Source: Roseovarius sp. MMSF_3350 (lineage in GTDB: Bacteria; Pseudomonadota; Alphaproteobacteria; Rhodobacterales; Rhodobacteraceae). Taken from it: a DNA stretch of 64,000 nucleotides. Position 1 is the stretch's first letter. The number at the start of each line of letters is the position of its first letter. Shown here in pieces: positions 55,449 through 64,000 of this stretch. A program made the translations under genes and the position numbers. The stretch is from NCBI RefSeq assembly GCF_030733425.1, contig NZ_JASHIZ010000007.1, forward strand, positions 1 to 64,000, read 5' to 3'. Below the pieces are notes generated by a model. It saw only the letters and a program-made list of their open reading frames with translations, made no database searches and had not been told where the DNA came from.

Positions 55449-56951
55449 TCAGAACTCGCCGCCATCCTGCTGCCACGGTTTGGCGAGGTTGCCGAAGCGG
55501 GTGAACTGGCCTTCGAAGCTGAGTTCGACGGTGCCGATGGGGCCGTGACGCTGCTTGCCGATGATGACCTCGGCGCGGCCGTGCAGGCGTTCCATGCGTT
55601 CCTGCCAGGCGGCGATTTCCTCGAGCTTGTCGTCGGAGGGCTTCTCGCGCTCGGCGTAGTATTCCTCGCGGAAGACGAACATCACCACGTCGGCGTCCTG
55701 TTCGATCGAGCCGGATTCGCGCAGGTCGGAAAGCTGCGGACGCTTGTCCTCGCGGCTCTCGACCTGGCGGGAGAGCTGCGACAGGGCGATGACGGGGATA
55801 TCCAGTTCCTTGGCGATGGCCTTGAGGCCCTGGGTGATCTCGGAGACCTCGTTGACGCGGCTGTCCTTTGCCGAGGCGGGGCGCACGAGCTGAAGGTAGT
55901 CGACGATCAGCACGTCCAGCCCATGCGTCCGCTTCAGCCGGCGGGCCCGCGCGGCCAGCTGGGAGATGGGCAGGGCGGGCGTGTCGTCGATGTAGAGCGG
56001 GCAGGATTCGAGGGTCTTGGCGGCCTCGACGAAGCGGCGGAACTCGGTTTCCGTCATGTCGCCGCGGCGGATCTGCTCGGAGGGCACCTCGGCGGCCTCG
56101 GACAGCACGCGGGCGGCCAGCTGTTCGGCGCTCATTTCGAGCGAGTAGAAGCCGACGACGCCGCCCTCGACCGCGCCTTCGGAGCCGTCGGGGAGCGTGC
56201 CGCGGTTGTAGGCCTTGGCGATGTTGAAGGCGATGTTGGTGGCCAGCGAGGTCTTGCCCATCGAGGGGCGTCCGGCGAGGATGAGAAGGTCGGACTTGTG
56301 CAGGCCGCCCAGCTTCTTGTCCATGTCGATGAGGCCGGTGGAGATGCCGGCGAGGCCGCCGTCGCGCTGATAGGCGGCGTTGGCCACGTTAACAGCGTCG
56401 GTTACAGCCCTGAGAAAGCTTTGAAATCCGGTCTCGGACTGGCCCTGTTCGGAAAGTTTGTAGAGCTTCTGTTCGGCCTCGACGATCTGGTCGCGGGGTT
56501 CCAGGTCGACCTCGGCGCGCTGGGCCTTGCCGGCGATGTCGTGGCCAAGCCCGATCAGCTCGCGGCGGATCGCCATGTCGTAGATCATCTGGGCGTAGTC
56601 GCGCGCCGCAAAAGCCGAGATCGCGGCGCCGGCGAGCCGGGCGAGATAGGCGGGTCCGCCCAGTTCCTTCAGCCCCTCGTCGTCTTCAAGAAAGGTCTTG
56701 AGCGTCACCGGCGAGGCGAGGTTGCCCTTGGCGATCCGCGCGGCGGCGGTCTCGTAGATGCGGGCGTGAACGGGATCGTAGAAATGCTGCGGCCCGATCA
56801 GGTTGGCGACGCGATCGTAGATGTCGTTGTTGGTCAGGATCGCGCCCAAGAGCTGCTGCTCGGCCTCGGTGGAGTGCGGCATCTGCTCGGGCGTGGCGGT
56901 ATCATGTCCCTGGGCCGCGCCGGACGCGTTTATGGTGGCAACTTCGTTCAT
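55449..56951 (-). CDS. dnaB: Replicative DNA helicase DnaB
   Basis: 500 residues. N-terminal domain with PHSTEAEQQLLGAILTNNDIYDRV; RecA-type core with ILAGRPSMGKTSLATNIAFN (Walker A), DVLIVDYLQLVRP (Walker B) and the KRTHGLDV/SREDKRPQLSDLRESGSIEQDADVV arginine-finger region. Unwinds the fork and drives primase. Full length. Upstream lie two DnaA-box-like sites (57069-57088). Confidence 0.96.
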   Translation of the reverse strand: MNEVATINASGAAQGHDTATPEQMPHSTEAEQQLLGAILTNNDIYDRVANLIGPQHFYDPVHARIYETAAARIAKGNLASPVTLKTFLEDDEGLKELGGPAYLARLAGAAISAFAARDYAQMIYDMAIRRELIGLGHDIAGKAQRAEVDLEPRDQIVEAEQKLYKLSEQGQSETGFQSFLRAVTDAVNVANAAYQRDGGLAGISTGLIDMDKKLGGLHKSDLLILAGRPSMGKTSLATNIAFNIAKAYNRGTLPDGSEGAVEGGVVGFYSLEMSAEQLAARVLSEAAEVPSEQIRRGDMTETEFRRFVEAAKTLESCPLYIDDTPALPISQLAARARRLKRTHGLDVLIVDYLQLVRPASAKDSRVNEVSEITQGLKAIAKELDIPVIALSQLSRQVESREDKRPQLSDLRESGSIEQDADVVMFVFREEYYAEREKPSDDKLEEIAAWQERMERLHGRAEVIIGKQRHGPIGTVELSFEGQFTRFGNLAKPWQQDGGEF

Positions 56952-57068
56952 GTTCGTCCCCGTACTGCTCTGATCCCGGGTTGCGGTGCGCTGTCCCCTA
57001 GCGTGCCTTGTCCCGGTAGGCTGGTCTCTTAGCGAGCGGGCCTGCGCGGTGGCAACTGGTATGTTTTC

Positions 57069-57088
57069 TGTGGATACGCTGTGGATAT
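57069..57088 (+). promoter_or_regulatory. Two DnaA-box-like nonamers one helical turn apart, upstream of dnaB
   Basis: TGTGGATAC (57069-57077) and TGTGGATAT (57080-57088) each match 8 of 9 bases of TGTGGATAA, the reverse complement of the DnaA box TTATCCACA. They start 11 bp apart, so bound proteins would sit on the same face. They lie about 120 bp ahead of the dnaB start in a 293-bp gene-free spacer. Function (DnaA control of dnaB) is inference. Confidence 0.4.
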
Positions 57089-57244
57089 CCTGAGCCTACA
57101 ACATATTGCCCGCTGGCACCCCGTTCCGTCAAGATTTCGTGTGGCCAGCACGGCGCACCAGCGCGTACGTTGCGTCATCACAACGATAAAACTAATTCAC
57201 CTCACGGGTTGCCATACGGGGGGGTGCCGCGACTCAGGCGTGGA

Positions 57245-57919
57245 TCAGCTGCGGGCGGCCTGCCAGGCGCGCGGATCGTCGAGGAACGATTCGACCCCGT
57301 CGAGCGTGGCCGCGTCGAAGCTGCCCTGCGCGCGCGCCTCGGCCAGCACGTCGCGCCAGGTGCAGAGGTAATGCAGGGCGACACCGTGATCGCCGAGCGT
57401 CATTTCGGTTTCGGGGAAGATGCCGTAGTAGAAGATGACGGCGGTGTGCCCGCAGCTGGCGCCGGTGTCGCGGATGGCGTCGACGAAGCTGAGCTTGGAG
57501 CCGCCATCGGTCGTCAGATCCTCGACCAGGAGAACGCGGTCGGTGTCGGTCATCGCGCCCTCGATCCGGGCATTGCGGCCATAGCCCTTGGGCTTTTTGC
57601 GCACGTAGGTCATGGGCAGGGCCATGCGTTCGGCCACCAGCGCGGCGAAGGGGATGCCCGCGGTCTCGCCCCCGGCGATGTTGGTGAAGGCCTCGAAGCC
57701 TGCGTTGCGCATCACGGTGATGGTCAGGAAGTCCATCAGGGTGGACCGGATGCGGGGAAAGGAGATCAACTTGCGGCAGTCGATATAGGTCGGGCTGGGC
57801 AGGCCGGAGGCCAGCGTGAATGGCTCGTCCGCGTTGAAATGGACCGCTTCGATCTCCAGCAGCATCCGGGCGGTGAGGCGGGCGATTTCATCTTGGCTGG
57901 GGTAGGTCGAGGGGATCAT
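57245..57919 (-). CDS. pyrE: Orotate phosphoribosyltransferase
   Basis: 224 residues from ATG 57919 ([20 protein letters not shown]). PRPP motif [36 protein letters not shown] and [18 protein letters not shown] are characteristic. Forms OMP in pyrimidine synthesis, the step after dihydroorotate dehydrogenase. Lies just after pyrC on the same strand, separated by a family B element. The open frame upstream of the ATG belongs to the spacer and pyrC shadow. Confidence 0.95.
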   Translation of the reverse strand: MIPSTYPSQDEIARLTARMLLEIEAVHFNADEPFTLASGLPSPTYIDCRKLISFPRIRSTLMDFLTITVMRNAGFEAFTNIAGGETAGIPFAALVAERMALPMTYVRKKPKGYGRNARIEGAMTDTDRVLLVEDLTTDGGSKLSFVDAIRDTGASCGHTAVIFYYGIFPETEMTLGDHGVALHYLCTWRDVLAEARAQGSFDAATLDGVESFLDDPRAWQAARS

Positions 57920-57942
57920 GCGGTTGGTCCTTGGTGCAGAGC

Positions 57943-57982
57943 GCCGGAGCCTCCGGCGGGGATATTTGGGGCCAGAGGAAGA
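57943..57982 (-). repeat. Family B dispersed element, copy 4
   Basis: Minus strand, immediately after the pyrC TGA: GTCTTCCTCTGGCCCCAAAT, then ATCCCCGCCGGAGGCTCCGGC, with stem GCCGGA/TCCGGC (57943-57948 with 57952-57957). The first 14 bases after the stop equal those after the MoxR-type gene stop at 61129. Confidence 0.75.
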
Positions 57983-57983
57983 C

Positions 57984-59021
57984 TCAAACGACGCGCCAGT
58001 GCAGCGGCATTTGCGGATCAAAGAGTGTGACGGGGCCGTCGCCGGTGTCGATCTTGGGCGGGTAGGTGACGGGGTCGCCCCTGGAAAGCGTGATGGTCTC
58101 GGCGCTGACGGGCAGGCCGTAGAAGCGGGCCCCGTGTTCCGAGGCGAACCCGGCGAGGCGGTCGAGCGCGTCTTCCTGCTCGAACACCTCGGCAAGGATC
58201 GAGATCGTGTTGGTGGCGGTGAAGCAGCCGGCGCAGCCGCAGGCCGATTCCTTGTTCGGGTCGGTGTGCGGGGCGCTGTCGGTGCCGAGGAAGAAGCGGG
58301 CGTCGCCCGAGGTGGCGGCGGCGCGGAGCGCAAGGCGGTGTTCCTCGCGCTTGGCCACGGGCAGGCAGTAGTAATGCGGTTTGATGCCGCCCACGAGGAT
58401 GTGGTTGCGGTTGATGACGAGGTGGTGCGTGGTGATGGTGGCGCCGAGGTTTTCGGCGTTCGATTTGACATACTCCACGCCTTGCTGCGTGGTGATGTGT
58501 TCCATGACGATGCGCAGGCCGGGCGTGGCGCGGCGGAGCGGATCGAGCACGCGGTCGATGAACACCGCCTCGCGGTCGAAGATGTCGATCTCGGCGTCGG
58601 TGACCTCGCCGTGCACGCAAAGCGGCATTCCGATTTCGGCCATCTTTTCGAGCACCGGGCGCACGCGGTCGAAATCGCGCACGCCGGAGGCGGAGTTGGT
58701 GGTGGCGCCCGCCGGGTAGAGCTTGACCGCGGTCACAAGGCCCGAGCCATGCACGGCGGCAACGTCGGCGGGGTCGGTGTCCTCGGTCAGGTAGAGGGTC
58801 ATCAGCGGGGTGAAATTCATGCCGTCGGGCAGCGCATCCATGATCCGGTCGCGGTAGGCGGCGGCCTGCGCGCCGGTTACCACGGGCGGCACGAGGTTGG
58901 GCATGATGATGGCGCGGCCGAAATATCGGGCGGTTTCGGGCAGAACGGCCCGCAGCACCGCGCCGTCACGCAGGTGCAGGTGCCAGTCGTCGGGGCGGGG
59001 GATGGTCAGGGTCCGGCTCAT
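57984..59021 (-). CDS. pyrC: Dihydroorotase (E. coli PyrC type)
   Basis: 345 residues of the amidohydrolase fold. [11 protein letters not shown] gives the HxH zinc ligands, [14 protein letters not shown] contains the carboxylated lysine, HGEVTD and MEHITT supply two further histidine ligands, and [10 protein letters not shown] the metal-binding aspartate. The shorter E. coli-type class. Followed within one base by the repeat element and then pyrE; pyrimidine genes are paired here. Confidence 0.95.
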   Translation of the reverse strand: MSRTLTIPRPDDWHLHLRDGAVLRAVLPETARYFGRAIIMPNLVPPVVTGAQAAAYRDRIMDALPDGMNFTPLMTLYLTEDTDPADVAAVHGSGLVTAVKLYPAGATTNSASGVRDFDRVRPVLEKMAEIGMPLCVHGEVTDAEIDIFDREAVFIDRVLDPLRRATPGLRIVMEHITTQQGVEYVKSNAENLGATITTHHLVINRNHILVGGIKPHYYCLPVAKREEHRLALRAAATSGDARFFLGTDSAPHTDPNKESACGCAGCFTATNTISILAEVFEQEDALDRLAGFASEHGARFYGLPVSAETITLSRGDPVTYPPKIDTGDGPVTLFDPQMPLHWRVV

Positions 59022-59063
59022 GGCCCGAGGGCTTACAACAGCCCGCGCGCCTGCGCCAGTGGA

Positions 59064-60029
59064 TCAGTCGATTTCGCGCGGCGGCATCGGCAGGCCCTGT
59101 TCCCGGGCCTTGTCATAGGCGGTGCGGACCGCGCGGCGGAAGCGGGGCCCGGGGGTGGTGCGCATCACGTGCTGGGCCAGCCGGGCCGTGAGGTAGTGCC
59201 GGCCATCATCCTCGAGCCGGGCCACCACCGCCTTGAGATAGGGCACGTCCTTGCGCCGCGCCCGGTAGAGCCGCGCGAGGCTGGCGGTGTCGAGCTTGTC
59301 CGCGCTGAGCTGGGCGATGAGGCGCAGCAGGATGTGCATGCGCATCAGCGCGCGGTCGAGGCGCGGCCCCATGAAGCGCATCCGGTAGCGGAGGACGTTG
59401 CCGCGGGCAAAAAGCGCCGCGTGCATCGCGTCTTCCTCGACTTCGGGATCGTAGAGGATGACGGCGCGGTCGGCCGCATCCAGCATGTCGGGCGCGTAGC
59501 CGTAGCGGGTGGTGAAATCGAGCCGGCGGCGGCTGCGGAACCGCACGTCCCATTCCGTCATGCGGGGATCGAGCGTGGCCTGGGGCTGGATGGCCAGGAC
59601 GCGGGCGCCGGGCGCGGCCACCGAGAAGGCGGCGGCGGCATAGCCCGCGGGCCCCGCGCCGTAGAAGATCACCTGGTCGAATTCCTCGAAGAAGCCGTCG
59701 TCGACCAGCCGGTCGAAATAGCCGTAAACGCGGCCTTCGCGGAACCAGCTGTCGGTCTGGCTGGCGAGGCAGAGATGCGACCAGCCCAGGGCGCGGCAGA
59801 GCTGCCAGCCCAGGGGCTGGGCGTCGGACGAGGTCACGCGCAAAGCGGGAAAGGACTCGAAGGTGACCAGCAGAGTCGGCTTGTGCTCGATGAAGATGGC
59901 GGCATGCGCATCGCCCAGACGCTCGACATAGCCGTCGGCATCAGCGGTGTCGTCCAGCTTGTCCAGCCAGTCCTCCCAGTCCAGCCCGGACAGGGATATA
60001 TCCAGCGCCCCGGGATATTCTGCGCTCAT
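59064..60029 (-). CDS. Uncharacterised alpha/beta-fold protein, 321 residues
   Basis: MSAEYPGALDISLSGLDWED opens an acidic N-terminus; then come TLLVTFESFPALRV, HLCLASQTDSWFREGRVYGYFDRL and QVIFYGAGPAGYAAAAFSVAAPGARVLAIQPQATLD, a strand-GxGxxG-helix that looks like an alpha/beta-hydrolase elbow without the serine or a nucleotide fold. The C-terminal ~110 residues are helical and basic (LRLIAQLSADKLDTASLARL). Homologues are sometimes called phosphoadenosine phosphosulphate reductase, but no PP-loop is present. Function unknown. Upstream of it is a divergent promoter region shared with the MoxR-type gene. Confidence 0.75.
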   Translation of the reverse strand: MSAEYPGALDISLSGLDWEDWLDKLDDTADADGYVERLGDAHAAIFIEHKPTLLVTFESFPALRVTSSDAQPLGWQLCRALGWSHLCLASQTDSWFREGRVYGYFDRLVDDGFFEEFDQVIFYGAGPAGYAAAAFSVAAPGARVLAIQPQATLDPRMTEWDVRFRSRRRLDFTTRYGYAPDMLDAADRAVILYDPEVEEDAMHAALFARGNVLRYRMRFMGPRLDRALMRMHILLRLIAQLSADKLDTASLARLYRARRKDVPYLKAVVARLEDDGRHYLTARLAQHVMRTTPGPRFRRAVRTAYDKAREQGLPMPPREID

Positions 60030-60220
60030 GCTCGGACCTCAATGCTCGGGTTTGTCCCCGCTTTACACGGGTGATTGGCGTGCAAGCTATGAACCAATAT
60101 AGGCGAAAATTTGGAAAATTGATGGGGTTTCTGCGGGGTGGTGGCGTGGCGCGCCGGGCGTCGCGGGCCTTGACGGCGGACGGAAGCCGTGCAGGTTTGC
60201 AGCGCAAGGGGGGGCCGTGC

Positions 60221-61129
60221 ATGACGGAACTGACTTCGATCGATGACGTGGAGGCGATGCTGGCCGGGCAGGACTATGTCTGCGGGCGCAGCCTTGCGAC
60301 GGTGGTGTTCCTGGGCCTGAAGCTGGGCCGGCCGCTGTTCCTGGAAGGCGAGGCGGGCGTCGGCAAGACCGAGATCGCCAAGGCGCTGGCGGCGGGGTTG
60401 GGGCGCAGGTTGATCCGCCTGCAATGCTACGAGGGGCTGGACGCGTCGAGCGCGGTCTATGAATGGAACTTCGCCGAGCAGATGATTGCCATCCGGGCCG
60501 CCGAGGCCACGGGGGGCGTGGATCGCGAGCGGTTGACCGACGAGTTGTTCACCGAGGATTTCCTGATCGAGCGTCCGCTGTTGCAGGCGATGCGCCCGCA
60601 GGAAGGGGGCGCGCCGGTGCTGCTGATCGACGAGCTGGACCGCACCGACGCGCCGTTCGAGGCGTTCCTGCTGGAGGCGCTGAGCGATTTCCAGGTGACG
60701 ATCCCGGAACTGGGCACGATTGCGGCGCCCGAGCCGCCCATCGTGGTGCTGACCTCGAACCGCACGCGCGAGGTGCATGATGCGCTGAAGCGGCGCTGTC
60801 TTTATCACTGGGTGGATTACCCCGGTTTTGCCCGCGAGATCGAGATCTTGCAGGCCCGCGCGCCCGAGGCCGCCGAGGCGCTCAGCCGCGAGGTGGTGGC
60901 GTTCGTCCAGAAGCTGCGCACCGAGGACCTGTTCAAGAAACCCGGCGTGGCGGAGACCATCGACTGGGCCAAGTGCCTGCTGGCGCTCGATGTGATCAGC
61001 CTCAGCCCCGAGGTGATCGCCGACACGCTGGGCGCGATCCTGAAATACCAGGACGACATCCAGAAAATGCAGGGGTCCGAGGCCAAGCGTATCCTTGACG
61101 AAGCCAGGGCAGGGCTGGAGCCGGCATGA
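60221..61129 (+). CDS. MoxR-type AAA ATPase
   Basis: 302 residues from ATG 60221. Walker A LEGEAGVGKTEIAKAL (about 41-56), Walker B VLLIDELDRTDAPFEAFLLEAL, sensor 1 VVLTSNRTREVHDALKRRC. Paired with a VWA protein just downstream, the usual MoxR-CoxE partnership that assembles or matures metalloenzymes such as CO dehydrogenase; no such enzyme is within the window, so the client is unknown. The open frame extends 150 bases upstream without similarity. Confidence 0.9.
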   Translation: MTELTSIDDVEAMLAGQDYVCGRSLATVVFLGLKLGRPLFLEGEAGVGKTEIAKALAAGLGRRLIRLQCYEGLDASSAVYEWNFAEQMIAIRAAEATGGVDRERLTDELFTEDFLIERPLLQAMRPQEGGAPVLLIDELDRTDAPFEAFLLEALSDFQVTIPELGTIAAPEPPIVVLTSNRTREVHDALKRRCLYHWVDYPGFAREIEILQARAPEAAEALSREVVAFVQKLRTEDLFKKPGVAETIDWAKCLLALDVISLSPEVIADTLGAILKYQDDIQKMQGSEAKRILDEARAGLEPA

Positions 61130-61178
61130 GTCTTCCTCTGGCCGGAAATATCCCGGGGGTTTGGGGGCTGGCCCCCAA
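61130..61178 (+). repeat. Family B dispersed element, copy 5, with GC hairpin
   Basis: Directly after the MoxR-type TGA: GTCTTCCTCTGGCCGGAAAT followed by ATCCCGGGGG, then a perfect stem TTGGGGGC (61161-61168) with GCCCCCAA (61171-61178). The 14 bases after the stop equal those after the pyrC stop. It lies in the 61-bp spacer before the VWA gene. Confidence 0.75.
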
Positions 61179-61190
61179 CTGGGACGGCTG

Positions 61191-62444
61191 ATGGAATACC
61201 CCGACCTCGACCTGCCCGAGCACCCAAAGCTCGGCCACAACATCACCCATTTCGCCCGGGCGTTGCGCAAGGCCGGCGTGCCGGTGGGGCCGGGGCGGGT
61301 GATCAATGCCGTTCGCGCGGTCGAGGCGGCGGGGTTTACCTCGCGCACCGATTTCTTCTACACGCTGCGCGCCTGTTTCGTGTCGCGGCCCGAGCATCGC
61401 GCGGTCTTTGCGCAGGTATTCCGTCTTTACTGGCGCGACCCGCGCTACATGGAGCACATGATGGCGATGATGCTGCCCGCCATCCGCGGCGTGCAGGAGG
61501 ACCGCAGCGCGCAGGCGGCCGAGAAACGCGCGGCCGAGGCGCTTTTGGACGGGATCGAGCCGGAGATGCCCGAGGCGGAAAGCCAAGAGGCCGACGAGGA
61601 AACGCAGATCGATATCGATGCGTCCCTGACCATGAGCCGCGAGGAGCGGCTGCGGACCCTGGATTTCGAACAGATGAGCACCGCCGAGATCGCGCGGGCC
61701 AAGCGGATGCTGGCCAGGCTGCGCCTGCCGGTGAAGCCTTTCGCGTCCCGCCGGGGGATGCCTGCAACGACCGGCACGCGGATCGACGCGCGCAAGACGT
61801 TGCGTGCGGCCATGCGGCAGGGGGGCGAGATGCGGCGCATCCACGTGCAAAAGCCGCGCCCGCGCTGGCCCAACCTGGTGGTGCTTTGCGATATTTCCGG
61901 CTCGATGAGCCAGTACAGCCGGATGGTCCTGCACTTCCTTCATGCCGTGGCGAACGAGAAAGGCGCGGGCTGGGCCGCCGTATATGCCTTCACCTTCGGC
62001 ACGCGGTTGACCAACATCACGCGCCACCTGGCGTCGCGTGACGTGGATGCCGCGCTGGCCGCGGCCGGCGCCGAGGCGCAGGACTGGGAAGGCGGCACGC
62101 GGATCGCGGCCTGCCTGCACGCGTTCAACCGCGACTGGTCGCGGCGGGTGACGGGGCAGGGCGCTGTCGTCCTGCTGATCACCGACGGGCTGGACCGCGA
62201 CGACAGCCATGACCTGGGCCGCGAGATGCAGCGGCTGCACCTGTCGTCGCGGCGCCTCATTTGGCTGAACCCGCTGTTGCGCTGGGACGGGTTCGCGCCG
62301 CGCGCCACCGGCATCCGGGCCATGCTGCCGCATGTGGACGCGTTTCGTGCCGGCCACTCCATCGCCACGCTGGAAGACCTCGCCGCCGCGATCAGCGCGC
62401 CGCAGGACACCGGCGAAAAGGCGCGGCTGATGGAACTTCTCTGA
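61191..62444 (+). CDS. CoxE-like VWA domain protein
   Basis: 417 residues from ATG 61191 (MEYPDLDLPEHPKLGHNITH). N-terminal helical part (ARALRKAGVPVGPGRVINAV, DFFYTLRACFVSRPEHRAVF) typical of CoxE; an acidic linker (about 125-150); then a von Willebrand A domain with the MIDAS motif DISGSMSQYS and LITDGLDRDD. Acts with the MoxR ATPase encoded before it. The ATG is preceded by GGGACGGCTG. A longer frame begins inside the family B element and is not supported. Confidence 0.9.
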   Translation: MEYPDLDLPEHPKLGHNITHFARALRKAGVPVGPGRVINAVRAVEAAGFTSRTDFFYTLRACFVSRPEHRAVFAQVFRLYWRDPRYMEHMMAMMLPAIRGVQEDRSAQAAEKRAAEALLDGIEPEMPEAESQEADEETQIDIDASLTMSREERLRTLDFEQMSTAEIARAKRMLARLRLPVKPFASRRGMPATTGTRIDARKTLRAAMRQGGEMRRIHVQKPRPRWPNLVVLCDISGSMSQYSRMVLHFLHAVANEKGAGWAAVYAFTFGTRLTNITRHLASRDVDAALAAAGAEAQDWEGGTRIAACLHAFNRDWSRRVTGQGAVVLLITDGLDRDDSHDLGREMQRLHLSSRRLIWLNPLLRWDGFAPRATGIRAMLPHVDAFRAGHSIATLEDLAAAISAPQDTGEKARLMELL

Positions 62445-62569
62445 CCCGTTCGTACCGGCAAGGTTCCGCCGAAGCTCTTTGCCCCGGTGCGGAACACTCC
62501 GCCGCGCCGGGCGTTAACACGTGACGCCGCGCGATTTCGCGGCAGACGTATTTAGGGAGAGAACCAGAC

Positions 62570-64000
62570 ATGCGCCGAACGACGTTGACATCCACGACGG
62601 CCGCGATCGCTCTTGCGATCGGCCAGACCGCCCCGCTGCCGCTCGCGGCACAAACCGCCGTGGGCGACATGCCCACCTGTTCGGGCGAGTCCCAGTTGCC
62701 CTGCGCTGTGCCGGGACTTGACGTGGTGGTCGAGAACGAGGTCGACCGCCAGACGCTCGCCATGTGCGGCCAGATCGAAACCAATGGCACGCAAGCCACT
62801 GAGGAATGCAGCGAGGCGCAGGTCGCCGAGGTGGTGGCGGACCTGTCGCCCATCGGCGATGCATCCGGCGCGACCACGCAGGCGCAGGATGTGGCGGAAG
62901 AGGCCAGCGACATGGCCGAAGGGACCATGCGCACCGCGCAGGCCGAAGTCGAGGAGGTCGAGCCCGAGGTAAATGCCGAAGCCGAAGCCCAGGCCGCCGC
63001 AGAGGCGGAAGCTGCCGAGCAACAGGCAGCCGAGGCCGAAGCCGAAGCGCAGGCCGCCGAACAGCAAGCGGCGGAAGCCGAAGCGCAAGCCGCGGCCGAA
63101 GCGGAAGCCCAGGCTGAACAGCAGGCCGCTGAAGAGCAGGCGGCTCAGGCAGAAGCGGAGGCAGCGGAAGCCGAGGCCGAAGCGGCCGAGCAAGAGGCGG
63201 CTGAGGCCGAAGCGCAGGCTGCGGACGAGCAAGCCGCGGAAGCCGAAGTGCAGTCTGACGAAAGCGAGGCTGGCGGGCAGGAGCAGCAGGAAGCCGAGGC
63301 TTCTGCAGAAGCCGAAGCTGAAGCCGAAACCGATGCGACCGCGTCAGATACCGCCGATCAGGAGGTTGACGAACTGGAGCAGGCGCTGGAAGCCGAGCAA
63401 TCCGAAGCCGAGGCGACGACGGAGGCCGAAGCCGAAGCAGAGACGCAGGATGCGCCCGCTGAGGATACGGCCGAAACCGACACACCCGCCGATACGGCCG
63501 ACAGCGAGACCGACGAACTGCAACAGGCGCTAGAGGCCGAACAGGCCGAAACCGAAGCCGAAGCCGAGAGCACGGCAAACTTCGGGCAGAGCGACCAGTC
63601 GACGGGCGCCGAGGCCGAAGCCGAAAGCACGGCGAACTTCGGGCAAAACGGCGAGGCGACTGACGTCGAGGCCGAGGAGCAGACGGAGACAACTGCCGAT
63701 CTGCCGGAGCCCCAGATCGACGAAGACCCCGAAGCGCAGGCCCAGGCCCAGGCCGAAGCCGCCGCGCAGGTCGAGGAGCAGGCTGCCGCGGCCGCTGCCG
63801 CCAACGAAGACGCCGAAGCGGTCAGCAGCGAAGAGGTCACCCTGACCGAAGAGAACACGCGCTCGTCCGACGAGGAGTTCGAAACCGAGGTCGGCGGCAA
63901 CGCACAGACCGAGGCCAATACAGAGACGGCCCCGGCCGCGGGTACGCCGCGTACCAGCGACGACCGCGACGAGAACCTGCGCGACATCCTGACCGCCGCC
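62570..64000 (+). CDS. Exported protein with a long Glu/Ala/Gln-rich region, probable OmpA-family; 3' end outside window
   Basis: ATG 62570 (AGGGAGAGAACCAGAC upstream) opens MRRTTLTSTTAAIALAIGQT, a signal peptide cleaved near LAAQ. Residues about 35-75 hold four cysteines (PTCSGESQLPCAVPGL, AMCGQIE, EECSEAQ). From about 120 to beyond 430 the chain is low-complexity, built from AEAEAQAAEQQ-type steps, with two ESTANFGQ repeats and two DEL-Q-ALEAEQ repeats. The frame has no stop through 477 codons to the right edge. Rhodobacterales OmpA-family proteins with such N-terminal regions exist; the OmpA domain would lie outside. Not to be read as DNA repeats alone: the frame is maintained. Confidence 0.75.
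   Translation, partial: MRRTTLTSTTAAIALAIGQTAPLPLAAQTAVGDMPTCSGESQLPCAVPGLDVVVENEVDRQTLAMCGQIETNGTQATEECSEAQVAEVVADLSPIGDASGATTQAQDVAEEASDMAEGTMRTAQAEVEEVEPEVNAEAEAQAAAEAEAAEQQAAEAEAEAQAAEQQAAEAEAQAAAEAEAQAEQQAAEEQAAQAEAEAAEAEAEAAEQEAAEAEAQAADEQAAEAEVQSDESEAGGQEQQEAEASAEAEAEAETDATASDTADQEVDELEQALEAEQSEAEATTEAEAEAETQDAPAEDTAETDTPADTADSETDELQQALEAEQAETEAEAESTANFGQSDQSTGAEAEAESTANFGQNGEATDVEAEEQTETTADLPEPQIDEDPEAQAQAQAEAAAQVEEQAAAAAAANEDAEAVSSEEVTLTEENTRSSDEEFETEVGGNAQTEANTETAPAAGTPRTSDDRDENLRDILTAA

Noticed and set aside
57061..57100. Replication origin near dnaB
   Set aside because: Only two imperfect DnaA boxes and no AT-rich unwinding region or dense box cluster.
59064..60029. Phosphoadenosine phosphosulphate reductase identity
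   Set aside because: No SGGKDS-type PP-loop and no C-terminal catalytic cysteine motif are visible.
62950..63700. Tandem DNA repeat or CRISPR-like array
   Set aside because: The periodicity is coding low complexity (Glu/Ala/Gln) with variable codons, and there are no constant repeats with unique spacers.

Overview
The window reads as chromosome from a high-GC alphaproteobacterium of the Rhodobacterales (Roseobacter-like). The grounds are strong GC bias at third codon positions, a 14-gene nuo cluster with a short mitochondrial-type NuoG and interspersed small genes, separate nuoC and nuoD, radA-cvpA-purF and dnaB-alr-mlaEF neighbourhoods, a Hint-domain protein, and a GAAC-N7-GAAC alphaproteobacterial LexA-type site. 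I see no phage, insertion sequence, CRISPR array, rRNA or tRNA.

Layout. 1-5886 (+): leucine degradation, with methylcrotonyl-CoA carboxylase beta (5' end off the window) and alpha, two glutathione S-transferase-fold proteins, hydroxymethylglutaryl-CoA lyase and an enoyl-CoA hydratase. 5968-7230: an outer-membrane porin-like protein. 7549-27197 (+): respiratory complex I, nuoA-N in order, interrupted by eleven non-nuo genes (small membrane proteins, lipoproteins, a DUF3291 protein, a DUF5333-like protein, an AhpD-like protein and a membrane-anchored protein sharing a helix-hairpin-helix domain with the tail of NuoE); it closes with a hairpin/T-tract terminator. 27285-30503 (+): birA, coaX, RNase J. 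30621-35574 (-): RNA helicase, glycosyltransferase, an Ada-like CxxC protein, release factor 3. 35797-38146: an NTF2-like gene behind the LexA-type site, a Hint protein and an atypical SDR. 38324-41017 (+): tatABC and a DUF815 ATPase. 41269-43962 (-): LysM/M23 lipoprotein, pcm, surE. 44302-46127: a very small gene, a second atypical SDR and bioY. 46265-56951 (-): DUF1284, an 87-residue protein, purF, half-size DMT protein, cvpA, radA, a coiled-coil membrane protein, PqiA-like, MlaFE-like transporter, alr, dnaB. 57245-60029 (-): pyrE, pyrC and a large hypothetical. 60221-62444 (+): MoxR-type ATPase and a CoxE-like VWA protein. 62570-64000 (+): the start of an E/A-rich, probably OmpA-type, exported protein.

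How the genes connect: the left end feeds leucine carbon to acetyl-CoA and acetoacetate; complex I oxidises the resulting NADH; biotin links the MCC carboxylase, birA and bioY. The right half is mostly housekeeping (purine and pyrimidine synthesis, envelope, DNA replication and repair).

The most unusual signal is not a gene. At least four families of short palindromic elements occupy the spacers, most of them beginning within a few bases after stop codons. Two families show compensatory base changes in their stems between copies, so the fold rather than the sequence is conserved. One copy appears to lie in frame inside the mccB reading frame. Further leads are a phased 11-nt tandem array and a LexA-type site in the prfC/NTF2-like spacer, two DnaA-box-like nonamers one helical turn apart upstream of dnaB, and two AT-richer small membrane genes inserted in the nuo operon.
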